DNA from: Marinilabiliaceae bacterium JC040
Lineage (GTDB): Bacteria > Bacteroidota > Bacteroidia > Bacteroidales > Marinifilaceae
DNA: 64,000 bases
NCBI GenBank assembly: GCA_022496785.1
Contig: SNAP01000005.1
Span: 88,950 to 152,949 of the forward strand
Direction: 5' to 3'
Part shown: positions 25,429 through 32,396 of the stretch, piece after piece
Position numbering within the stretch: the stretch's first letter is position 1
How the letters are laid out: every line of letters begins with the position of its first letter
Program-made: the position numbers and the translations under genes
The notes under the pieces: generated by a model
What the model saw: only the letters and a program-made list of their open reading frames with translations
Told to the model about the DNA's origin: nothing
Databases searched by the model: none

Positions 25429-26286
25429 TTATAAATCTTTTAGTTGTAACATCTTTATTTTCAAATCCTTTATTCCTATTTTCTTTAATTGAGAATATAA
25501 ATAGTTTTTCTCCTTTTCAGTATAAAATGAAACATTCCATTTAGCATTTTTATTTAATTCGTAAAGAAGTCTAAAATATGGCAAATCAACATCAGAAAGA
25601 GAATGACCTAGAACGTAGATATTTTCTAAATCATTGTATTTATTGAATTTTACATTATTTTGTTTTATTATTTCATCAGTTTTTTTTCTAAATTTTACTA
25701 ATGGAAGTTTAGCAGAACGATTTAAATCTTCATCCATTTCCTGTTCATTTGATGGCATTCCTGTTTCATCACTATAACTGTATTCTATTTTTTCTTTTTC
25801 TTTGTGTCCAAAAATCAAATCATTATCATTAATTGAACCATGAATATGCCAAATTTCATTTTTTGGTATGTAATATACTTCTTCAAGAGTTAATGTATAA
25901 TTAAATGTAATAAATCTTGCTTTAGGATATAATATTGGCAATAATATAATTTTTGAATCATAATCAAGCTTTATATTCTTAATCCAACTTATAAAACAAT
26001 TTTTAATCCCCTCATATAGCTTATCTACTAAACCTAAACATGTATTAATTTTATCTATAGGATCTTGAATTCTTGATGCACAATCTCTATATATTTTTGA
26101 ACTATCAAAAGTTGATAAATCATTTTCAAAATCACACCATCTACCATCCTTAACATTGAAATTCCAGTACTCATGTATTTCATAATATAAAGATTTTGAC
26201 CATTCTTCCATGAAATTTTCAAAATCTGAATAAGAAGTTGAAAATCCATGATATCTATCAAATCCATTTCCAATAATATATAACAT
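25429..26286 (-). CDS. AbiH-family abortive infection protein
   Basis: A 285-residue protein opening with LYIIGNGFDRYHGFSTSYSDF, matching the AbiH family (PF14253) entry of the form IIGNGFDLAHGL-T-Y-DF. Later blocks are FITFNYTLTLEEVY (about 125-140), IWHIHGSIND (about 147-157), FGH and YVLGHSLSDVDLPYF (about 220-235), consistent with a SIR2-like nucleotide-binding fold proposed for AbiH relatives. The original AbiH from lactococci blocks phage growth; its mechanism is not well defined. It lies upstream of, and on the same strand as, the Gabija-like operon, separated by 231 bases, between that operon and dnaK. Confidence 0.85.
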   Translation of the reverse strand: MLYIIGNGFDRYHGFSTSYSDFENFMEEWSKSLYYEIHEYWNFNVKDGRWCDFENDLSTFDSSKIYRDCASRIQDPIDKINTCLGLVDKLYEGIKNCFISWIKNIKLDYDSKIILLPILYPKARFITFNYTLTLEEVYYIPKNEIWHIHGSINDNDLIFGHKEKEKIEYSYSDETGMPSNEQEMDEDLNRSAKLPLVKFRKKTDEIIKQNNVKFNKYNDLENIYVLGHSLSDVDLPYFRLLYELNKNAKWNVSFYTEKEKNYLYSQLKKIGIKDLKIKMLQLKDL

Positions 26287-26351
26287 TTTATTTCGTATTT
26301 ATATTTGTTAATAAATTTTTGTATATTCCCAACCAATCCCTCCCCCATTTT

Positions 26352-26447
26352 CAAACATACTTCCTCCATAGATTAGACATGCCTACAACAAGATATGTTG
26401 TAGAAAGGATGGACAGACCATGGACAAACCATGGACAAAGTACGGAC
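26352..26447 (-). promoter_or_regulatory. abiH upstream control region: -7 box and 8-bp-arm dyad
   Basis: The minus strand has TATGTTTG (26352-26359), matching TAnnTTTG, about 65 bases before the abiH start. Just upstream lies a dyad with arms CTACAACA (26383-26390) and TGTTGTAG (26396-26403) around five bases, and then an 11-bp tandem repeat array. The dyad is placed where a repressor or activator could act. Function is inferred only from position. Confidence 0.4.
26409..26447. repeat. 11-bp tandem direct repeat (3.5 copies)
   Basis: Units ATGGACAGACC, ATGGACAAACC, ATGGACAAAGT and a partial ACGGAC follow each other directly. The period is close to one helical turn, and the block is more G/C-rich than its surroundings. 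It lies between the dnaK terminator and abiH. No second copy was seen at the other end of the defence island. Confidence 0.75.
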
Positions 26448-26484
26448 TTGATAGGTAGAAGAACCCTCTTGTGTTAGGTTTATA

Positions 26485-26520
26485 TACAAAAAAAGAGGAA
26501 TGAACTTCTATGTTCATTCC
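26485..26520 (-). terminator. dnaK terminator
   Basis: Arms 26512-26520 and 26497-26505 (GGAATGAAC stem, 9 bp) on the minus strand are followed by a U7 run. Confidence 0.9.
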
Positions 26521-26549
26521 CCTTGATTATTATAGTTTTAGAAATCAAA

Positions 26550-28460
26550 TTATTTCACTTCTTCAAAATCTACATCAGTTACTTCCTCATCTGATTTACC
26601 ACCTTGGTTTGCTCCTGGGTTAGCACCTGGATTTGGTTGTCCTTGTGCTCCTTGAGCTCCAGCTTGTTGATACATTTCTTGAGAAGCAGCTTGGAATACT
26701 GTATTTAATTCTTCCATTGCTTTTTTCATTCCGTCGATATCTTGACCTTTATGAGCTTCTTTCAATTTGTTTAATGCATCCTCTATTGGTTGCTTTTTGT
26801 CTGCTGGTAATTTATCTCCAAGTTCTTTAAGTTGTTTCTCAGTTTGGAAAATTGTACTATCAGCTTGGTTTATTGTATCTACTCTGTCTTTTGCTTGATT
26901 ATCAGCATCTGCATTAGCTTTAGCTTCATCTTTCATTCTGTTGATTTCTTCGTCAGAAAGACCAGAAGATGCCTCAATTCTAATTGATTGCTCTTTTCCT
27001 GTTGCTTTATCTTTTGCTGATACATGTAAAATACCATTTGCATCAATATCGAATGTTACTTCAATTTGAGGTACTCCTCTTGGTGCTGCAGGAATTCCGT
27101 CTAAATGGAAACGACCAATTGTTTTATTATCGTTTGCCATTGGTCTCTCACCTTGTAGAATATGTATCTCTACTGATGGTTGATTATCTGCTGCTGTAGA
27201 GAATGTTTCAGATTTCTTAGAAGGAATTGTTGTATTCGCATCTATTAATTTTGTCATTACTCCACCCATTGTTTCAATACCTAATGAAAGTGGTGTTACA
27301 TCTAATAACAATACATCTTTTACCTCTCCTGTTAATACTCCTCCTTGGATTGCTGCTCCTACTGCAACTACCTCATCAGGATTTACTCCTTTTGATGGTG
27401 TCTTTCCAAAGTATTGTTGTACTTTCTCTACTACTGCTGGTATACGTGTTGATCCACCTACTAAAATTACTTCGTTGATGTCTGATGTTGATAATCCTGC
27501 ATCTTGAAGAGCTAATCTACATGGCTCAATAATTGCTTGTAGTAATCTATCTGACAATTGCTCGAATTGTGCTCTTGATAGTGTACGTACAAGGTGTTTA
27601 GGCATTCCGTCTACTGGGAATATATATGGTAAGTTAATCTCTGTAGATGTTGAAGATGAAAGCTCAATTTTTGCTTTCTCTGCTGCCTCTTTCAATCTTT
27701 GAAGAGCCATTGCATCTTTTCTTAAGTCTACATTTTCGTCTTTTAAAAACTCTTCTGCTAACCAGTCGATAATTACTTGATCGAAATCGTCACCTCCTAA
27801 GTGTGTATCACCATTAGTAGATTTCACTTCGAATACACCATCACCTAATTCAAGGATTGAGATATCGAATGTACCACCACCTAAATCGAATACTGCGATT
27901 TTTTGATCTTCATCTTTCTTATCTAAACCATATGCTAATGATGCTGCTGTTGGCTCGTTGATAATTCTTTTTACTGATAATCCTGCAATTTCTCCTGCCT
28001 CTTTTGTTGCTTGACGCTGTGCATCGTTGAAATATGCTGGTACTGTAATTACAGCCTCTGTTACTTCTTGTCCTAAATAGTCCTCTGCTGTTTTCTTCAT
28101 TTTTTGAAGTACCATTGCAGAAATCTCTTGTGGAGAATATTTTCTATCGTCGATAACTACTCTTGGTGTGTTGTTATCTCCTTTTACTACTTCGTAAGGT
28201 ACTTTTGTTGATTCGTTTCCTAATTTATCAAATGTTTCTCCCATGAAACGTTTGATAGAATATACAGTTTTTGTTGGGTTAGTGATCGCTTGACGTTTTG
28301 CTGGATCTCCAACTTTTCTTTCTCCTCCATCTATGAATCCAACGATTGAAGGAGTTGTTCTTTTTCCTTCGCTATTAGGAATTACAACTGGTTCGTTTCC
28401 TTCCATTACTGAAACACATGAGTTTGTTGTTCCTAAGTCGATACCTATAATTTTTCCCAT
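26550..28460 (-). CDS. dnaK: Molecular chaperone DnaK (Hsp70)
   Basis: A 636-residue, full-length Hsp70. The ATPase domain (1-380) starts [15 protein letters not shown] and has the phosphate loop [12 protein letters not shown]; a substrate-binding beta domain (about 390-505, [16 protein letters not shown]) and helical lid follow, with a Gly/Gln/Asn-rich tail ending [12 protein letters not shown]. It binds exposed hydrophobic segments of client proteins in an ATP cycle driven by DnaJ and GrpE, neither of which is encoded nearby. No CIRCE element is seen upstream; instead a sigma-54 type promoter lies about 80-95 bases before the ATG. It flanks the defence island and its codon use is that of a highly expressed gene. 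Confidence 0.98.
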   Translation of the reverse strand: MGKIIGIDLGTTNSCVSVMEGNEPVVIPNSEGKRTTPSIVGFIDGGERKVGDPAKRQAITNPTKTVYSIKRFMGETFDKLGNESTKVPYEVVKGDNNTPRVVIDDRKYSPQEISAMVLQKMKKTAEDYLGQEVTEAVITVPAYFNDAQRQATKEAGEIAGLSVKRIINEPTAASLAYGLDKKDEDQKIAVFDLGGGTFDISILELGDGVFEVKSTNGDTHLGGDDFDQVIIDWLAEEFLKDENVDLRKDAMALQRLKEAAEKAKIELSSSTSTEINLPYIFPVDGMPKHLVRTLSRAQFEQLSDRLLQAIIEPCRLALQDAGLSTSDINEVILVGGSTRIPAVVEKVQQYFGKTPSKGVNPDEVVAVGAAIQGGVLTGEVKDVLLLDVTPLSLGIETMGGVMTKLIDANTTIPSKKSETFSTAADNQPSVEIHILQGERPMANDNKTIGRFHLDGIPAAPRGVPQIEVTFDIDANGILHVSAKDKATGKEQSIRIEASSGLSDEEINRMKDEAKANADADNQAKDRVDTINQADSTIFQTEKQLKELGDKLPADKKQPIEDALNKLKEAHKGQDIDGMKKAMEELNTVFQAASQEMYQQAGAQGAQGQPNPGANPGANQGGKSDEEVTDVDFEEVK

Positions 28461-28539
28461 CTCTGTCTAATTTTTATTATTTATATTTTAATGATTTCTA
28501 TATTTTGTAGTGCTTATAAGTGCACTTCGATAGTCATAA

Positions 28540-28556
28540 AGCAAATGCTGTGCCAA
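28540..28556 (-). promoter_or_regulatory. Sigma-54 (-24/-12) promoter upstream of dnaK
   Basis: The minus strand reads T-TGGCAC-AGCAT-TTGC-T, a full match to the -24/-12 core TGGCAC-N5-TTGCW with GG and GC ten bases apart. It is about 80 bases upstream of the dnaK ATG in the correct orientation, giving a predicted start near 28530. No TAnnTTTG box was found for dnaK in this gap. A dyad CAGTC-N7-GACTG at 28605-28625 lies upstream, where an enhancer-binding protein could sit. Confidence 0.65.
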
Positions 28557-28651
28557 AAATTTATACCTTGTCTGTATATGTCAAAAAGTCATACTCTAAA
28601 ACTATTGCAGTCATATTACGACTGACATATGTATTTATTATTCCATTTTAA

Positions 28652-28659
28652 TACCTTTG
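28652..28659 (+). promoter_or_regulatory. -7 box for the DEYD-box helicase gene
   Basis: TACCTTTG matches TAnnTTTG, 18 bases before the ATG at 28677. The -33 element is not clear. Confidence 0.5.
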
Positions 28660-28676
28660 CAGCATAAGAGAGATTT

Positions 28677-29984
28677 ATGAAGATTAAAGATATTTTACAG
28701 AATTTGCATATCGACGAGATGAACGCTATGCAAAAAGAGGCTTTTGATTATATAAGCAGAAAGAATGATGTTGTTTTGCTGTCACCTACTGGTTCGGGTA
28801 AAACATTGGCTTTCCTATTGCCTATTTTGTCGAGAATTAATACTAAGGTTCAGAATGTTCAAGCACTTATACTTGTACCTTCCAGAGAGTTGGCTCTACA
28901 AATAGAACAAGTGTTTAAATCGATGAGAACAGGTTTAAAAGTTAATTCTTGCTACGGTGGGCACGATATTAAAGTTGAAAAGAATAATCTTATTCATCCC
29001 CCTTATATATTAGTTGGTACTCCTGGACGAATTGCCGATCACATTAGAAGAGAACATTTCTCTTGCGAGGATATTCATACTTTGATTCTTGATGAGTATG
29101 ACAAATCTCTTCAATTAGGATTTAAAGAGGAAATGAGCTTTATTATTTCAGAATTAAAGAATGTGAAGCAAAAGATTCTTACTTCTGCCACTAAACTAGA
29201 TGAGATTCCAAATTTTACTGATATTAATAAGTTTAAAGAGATTAACTATCTGGTTGACTTGATTAATACTAATATACAGAAAAGAATTGTTAGAGCTGAA
29301 GAAAACGATAAATTGGATGTTCTGTACAGACTGTTATGTACTCTTGGAAACGAATCTTCCTTAATCTTCTGTAATCATAGAGCTGCTGTTGAAAGAATTA
29401 GCGATCATCTTTTCGATTTAGGTATTATTCATGATACTTTTCATGGTGGACTAGATCAGGATGTGAGAGAACGATCTCTTTTAAAATTTAGAAATGGAAG
29501 TATAAATACTCTAGTAACTACAGATTTAGCTGCTAGAGGTCTTGATATTCCAGAAATTAACAATGTTATTCACTATCAAGCTAGCTATAAGGAAGACGAT
29601 TATATCCATAGAACGGGTAGAACTGCCAGAATGAATGCAAATGGGAAATCGTATATTCTTTTAGGTGCTGAAGAAGATATTCCTGAATATATAAAAGAGA
29701 TTCCACCTGAAGAATTTATACCTTCTGAAGTTGTTTTACCAGAACAAACAGAATGGATTACTGTATATATCGCTGGTGGTAAGAAAGATAAGATAAACAA
29801 AATTGATATTGTTGGTGTCTTTTGTAAGACTGGAAAACTTGATAAAAACGATATCGGTATTATTGAAGTTAAAGATTTTACTTCTTATGTTGCTATTAAA
29901 CGTTCTAAAGTAAAAAGTCTTATAAAAAATCTAAAAGGAGAGAAAATTAAAAGAAAAAAACTTAAAATTGCAGTGTCAAAATAA
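28677..29984 (+). CDS. DEAD-box-family RNA helicase with DEYD motif II
   Basis: A 435-residue RNA helicase. Core motifs are SPTGSGKT (36-43), PSREL (68-72), TPGR (115-118), motif II DEYD (139-142) in LDEYDKSLQLGF, SAT, TTDLAARGLDIPE and HRTGRTAR. A C-terminal ~75-residue domain (about 355-430, VYIAGGKKDKINKIDIVGVFCKTG) resembles the DbpA RNA-binding domain, which recognises structured rRNA in E. coli. The third motif II residue is Tyr in place of Ala; related Bacteroidota proteins carry DEFD here, so the change is probably a subfamily trait and not a loss of activity, since the catalytic Asp-Glu is intact. Divergent from dnaK. Confidence 0.9.
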   Translation: MKIKDILQNLHIDEMNAMQKEAFDYISRKNDVVLLSPTGSGKTLAFLLPILSRINTKVQNVQALILVPSRELALQIEQVFKSMRTGLKVNSCYGGHDIKVEKNNLIHPPYILVGTPGRIADHIRREHFSCEDIHTLILDEYDKSLQLGFKEEMSFIISELKNVKQKILTSATKLDEIPNFTDINKFKEINYLVDLINTNIQKRIVRAEENDKLDVLYRLLCTLGNESSLIFCNHRAAVERISDHLFDLGIIHDTFHGGLDQDVRERSLLKFRNGSINTLVTTDLAARGLDIPEINNVIHYQASYKEDDYIHRTGRTARMNANGKSYILLGAEEDIPEYIKEIPPEEFIPSEVVLPEQTEWITVYIAGGKKDKINKIDIVGVFCKTGKLDKNDIGIIEVKDFTSYVAIKRSKVKSLIKNLKGEKIKRKKLKIAVSK

Positions 29985-30043
29985 TATTTTGAGTTTTTCA
30001 CATTGTTAATAAGTAGTTTTTTTATTACCTTTATTAAAGTTAT

Positions 30044-30259
30044 ATGTTAAAAAAAGCACTAATGAGAAAAGACAAACGACTTCGAATTAGGAAATTGCGA
30101 ACAAAATTCTATAATGGGACTTTAACCCCAGAAGAAAAAGACGAACTTTTCTACCACTACAGACATCTTTGTCCTAGAGGAAAAGTTAATGAATTTATTA
30201 TTCGTAATTTCTTGTCTCTAACAAATCCTAAAATGGGACTTGGTCTATTTAGAAAGTAG
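30044..30259 (+). CDS. Small basic protein, function unknown
   Basis: A 71-residue Lys/Arg-rich protein (K/R in the first 25 residues especially) with a TLTPEEKDELFYHYRHLCP helix-turn segment and a C-terminal RNFLSLTNPKMGLGLF. It starts 59 bases after the helicase stop on the same strand and is followed by a hairpin, so it looks like a real co-transcribed gene. The basic character suggests nucleic acid or ribosome binding, which is inference. No family recognised. Confidence 0.55.
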   Translation: MLKKALMRKDKRLRIRKLRTKFYNGTLTPEEKDELFYHYRHLCPRGKVNEFIIRNFLSLTNPKMGLGLFRK

Positions 30260-30277
30260 AAATATCTTTTTCTAAAT

Positions 30278-30300
30278 AGGCTATTCCCTAGCCTTCTTTC
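30278..30300 (+). terminator. Weak terminator after the small basic gene
   Basis: AGGCTA (30278-30283) pairs with TAGCCT (30289-30294) around five bases, followed by a T/C-rich tail. Confidence 0.5.
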
Positions 30301-30305
30301 TTCTA

Positions 30306-30869
30306 TTATTGGAAATATAAATGTTCTATTAATATTTTTGTTCCCAATAATATTAGAATTATTCCCCCTAATTTCTCAACAAAATTTCCTAAGTATTTTT
30401 CACATTTACTACCTAATCTTATACCTATATAAGCAAAACTAAATGTCACTAAACTTATTACTATTGAAGGAAGTACAAGTGATGAGTATATAAATGCAAA
30501 ACTTATTCCTACTGCAAAGGCATCTATGCTTGTTGCTATCGATTGAGTGATTATTAGTGAATAAGAAAATCTTTTTTCTTTTTGAACCTCCGATTTATTC
30601 TGAAAAGATTCATATAGCATCTTTCCTCCAATAAAACTTAAAAGTACAAAGGCTATCCAATGGTCTATCTCTTTAACGTATACATCTATTGTTTTACCTG
30701 CTATCCATCCTAATATTGGTAAGCCACCCTGAAATATTGCTAATGAAAATGATATTAATAGCATTTGCTTGTGCTTTAAGTCTTTCATTACCATACCATC
30801 TGCTATTGCTACGGCGAAAGAATCCATCGACAAACCTATTGCTAATAGTAGTATTGCAAAAGAATCCAT
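30306..30869 (-). CDS. mntP: Manganese efflux pump MntP
   Basis: A 187-residue membrane protein with six predicted helices and two inverted halves, each with the family's acidic motif: LSMDSFAVAIADG (14-26) and SIATSIDAFAVGISF (about 109-123). MntP (formerly DUF204/YebN) exports Mn(II) and protects against manganese excess. Length is typical. The start at 30869 is supported by the MDSFA opening. A -7 box and an overlapping AT-rich dyad upstream suggest control by a metal-responsive repressor. No yybP-ykoY riboswitch could be fitted into the short upstream gap. Confidence 0.93.
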   Translation of the reverse strand: MDSFAILLLAIGLSMDSFAVAIADGMVMKDLKHKQMLLISFSLAIFQGGLPILGWIAGKTIDVYVKEIDHWIAFVLLSFIGGKMLYESFQNKSEVQKEKRFSYSLIITQSIATSIDAFAVGISFAFIYSSLVLPSIVISLVTFSFAYIGIRLGSKCEKYLGNFVEKLGGIILILLGTKILIEHLYFQ

Positions 30870-30896
30870 TTATTGTATTTGTATTGTTTTCCGTCA

Positions 30897-30914
30897 CAAA
30901 AATAATGATTATTT
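30897..30914 (-). promoter_or_regulatory. mntP promoter -7 box overlapped by a 7-1-7 dyad
   Basis: The minus strand has TATTTTTG (30897-30904), matching TAnnTTTG. Overlapping it is a perfect 7-1-7 inverted repeat, AAATAAT-G-ATTATTT (30900-30914), resembling the core of a Fur-family box. AT-rich DNA makes chance palindromes common, so the operator call is tentative. Confidence 0.4.
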
Positions 30915-30963
30915 GCAATTATACTAATGTTTTTCTATTTCCACACTGATTATTAAGGAGATA

Positions 30964-30998
30964 TATAAAAATAGGTACGACAAAATTGCCGTACCTAT
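30964..30998 (-). terminator. Terminator of the 2-oxo-acid fermentation operon
   Basis: Arms 30990-30998 and 30971-30979 (ATAGGTACG stem, 9 bp) on the minus strand are followed by a U-rich tail. Confidence 0.8.
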
Positions 30999-31050
30999 GT
31001 ATAAATATTATCTAGCATGAATCTAGATATTTTGAATTTAGATTATAACC

Positions 31051-32370
31051 TTAGTGATTAGCTTTAAATGCTTTTAATCTTTCCTCTAGTATTGGGAATT
31101 GATTGTCTGCTATAAATGAAACACAAGCTCTTAAACCTTCAGTTCTTTCACTTCCTGTTCCTGCCAATGATATAGCTGATATTCCGTAATACATTAATTC
31201 TTCTACTAAATCGAATCCTTCAAATCCAGGATATGATATTGTGAAGTAAAATCCATCTGCAATAGGTGCTTCTTGATCTTTATCGTAAACAATACTAAAT
31301 CCATTCTCTGTGAATAATTTCTTTGCCTTAGCTGCTCTATCACCATATTTTCTTACAACTTCCCATGGTTTATATACGCCATCGTTTGTTGCTTTCAATA
31401 GTGCTGCTAGTCCTTTCTGTGCTGAATGAGTTACTCCTGCTGTTGATGCATAAAGAGTTCCATAAGCTACTGAATGTCCAAAGTTTGCTGAAGAATAATA
31501 GTCTAGCAAGTCCTTATGTTCTGAATTGAATAGTTTTTCCGACATTACCATCATACCAACTCTTTGTCCTGCATAAGAGAATGCTTTAGACGAAGATATC
31601 ATTAAAATATAATTGTCTGTGTATTTTGCAACTGTTGGTTGGAATGGAGCTTCTCCTGGAACAGATAAATCTTTACGGAAGTCCATAGCGAAATATGCTA
31701 AATCTTCTTCTATAACAACTCCATATTTATTAGATAGTTCACCAATTATTTTTAATTCTTCTTCTGTGAAACATATCCATGATGGATTGTTAGGGTTTGA
31801 ATATAATATAGTAGATACTTTACCATCTTTAAGTTTAGATTCTAAAGCTTCTCTTAATTTTTCTCCTCTATAGTTGTATACATCTAGAGTATCCATTTTA
31901 AGACCTAACATCTTAACAAGAGCTTTGTGTACAGGGAATCCTGGATCGATAAATAAAATAGTATCTTTTTCTTTATTCATACGTCCTGCAACCATAAATG
32001 TTGCAAAATTACCATGAATAGATCCTACTGTTGGTACACAGTATTTAGGAGCTACGTCAACATCAATAAAATTCTTTACAAATCGAGAGATTTCATTCTT
32101 TAATTCTGGTATTCCATCAATATCAGGGTACATACTTGCACATCCCTCATCAAGAGCTTTTTTCTCTGCATCTACTGCTATTTGAGGTGCTGGAAATCCT
32201 GGTATTCCCATTTCCATACGTATGAATTTATCTCCTGTTTGCTTTTCAATATTATCAATTAGGAATTTAATTTCACGTATTGATGCTTTACCTACTTTTT
32301 CGAAACCACTTTTGTCAATTACCGATTTTACCACCTCATAATCGATAGGTGTTTTTTTATTGTCTGTCAT
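31051..32370 (-). CDS. PLP-dependent class I/II aminotransferase
   Basis: A 439-residue fold-type I aminotransferase. Visible are GIPGFPAPQ near the N-terminus, YSNPNNPSW (the NPNNP PLP-phosphate/aspartate region), an acidic EEDLAYFAMD segment, the PLP lysine in SSSKAFSYAGQR and the substrate-carboxylate Arg region near the C-terminus (GLRACVSF). It probably converts amino acids, plausibly aromatic or branched, to 2-oxo acids. It is the last gene of a three-gene unit after the fused IorAB and the ADP-forming acyl-CoA synthetase, which fits a pathway from amino acid to 2-oxo acid to acyl-CoA to acid plus ATP. Exact substrate unknown. Confidence 0.9.
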   Translation of the reverse strand: MTDNKKTPIDYEVVKSVIDKSGFEKVGKASIREIKFLIDNIEKQTGDKFIRMEMGIPGFPAPQIAVDAEKKALDEGCASMYPDIDGIPELKNEISRFVKNFIDVDVAPKYCVPTVGSIHGNFATFMVAGRMNKEKDTILFIDPGFPVHKALVKMLGLKMDTLDVYNYRGEKLREALESKLKDGKVSTILYSNPNNPSWICFTEEELKIIGELSNKYGVVIEEDLAYFAMDFRKDLSVPGEAPFQPTVAKYTDNYILMISSSKAFSYAGQRVGMMVMSEKLFNSEHKDLLDYYSSANFGHSVAYGTLYASTAGVTHSAQKGLAALLKATNDGVYKPWEVVRKYGDRAAKAKKLFTENGFSIVYDKDQEAPIADGFYFTISYPGFEGFDLVEELMYYGISAISLAGTGSERTEGLRACVSFIADNQFPILEERLKAFKANH

Positions 32371-32396
32371 TGTTATATTTGTTTGTTTTTATTTCT

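Noticed and set aside
26055..26369. 104-codon frame overlapping the abiH start
   Set aside because: It overlaps abiH in another frame; the AbiH signature is in the longer frame.
26633..27478. Leucine-rich plus-strand frames opposite dnaK
   Set aside because: They are antisense shadows of strongly biased dnaK codons; no domain and no start context.
28461..28530. CIRCE/HrcA operator before dnaK
   Set aside because: A dyad AGTGC-N8-GCACT is present (28509-28526), but its half-sites are in the reverse order from CIRCE (GCACTC-N9-GAGTGC) and it lacks the flanking TTA/TAA.
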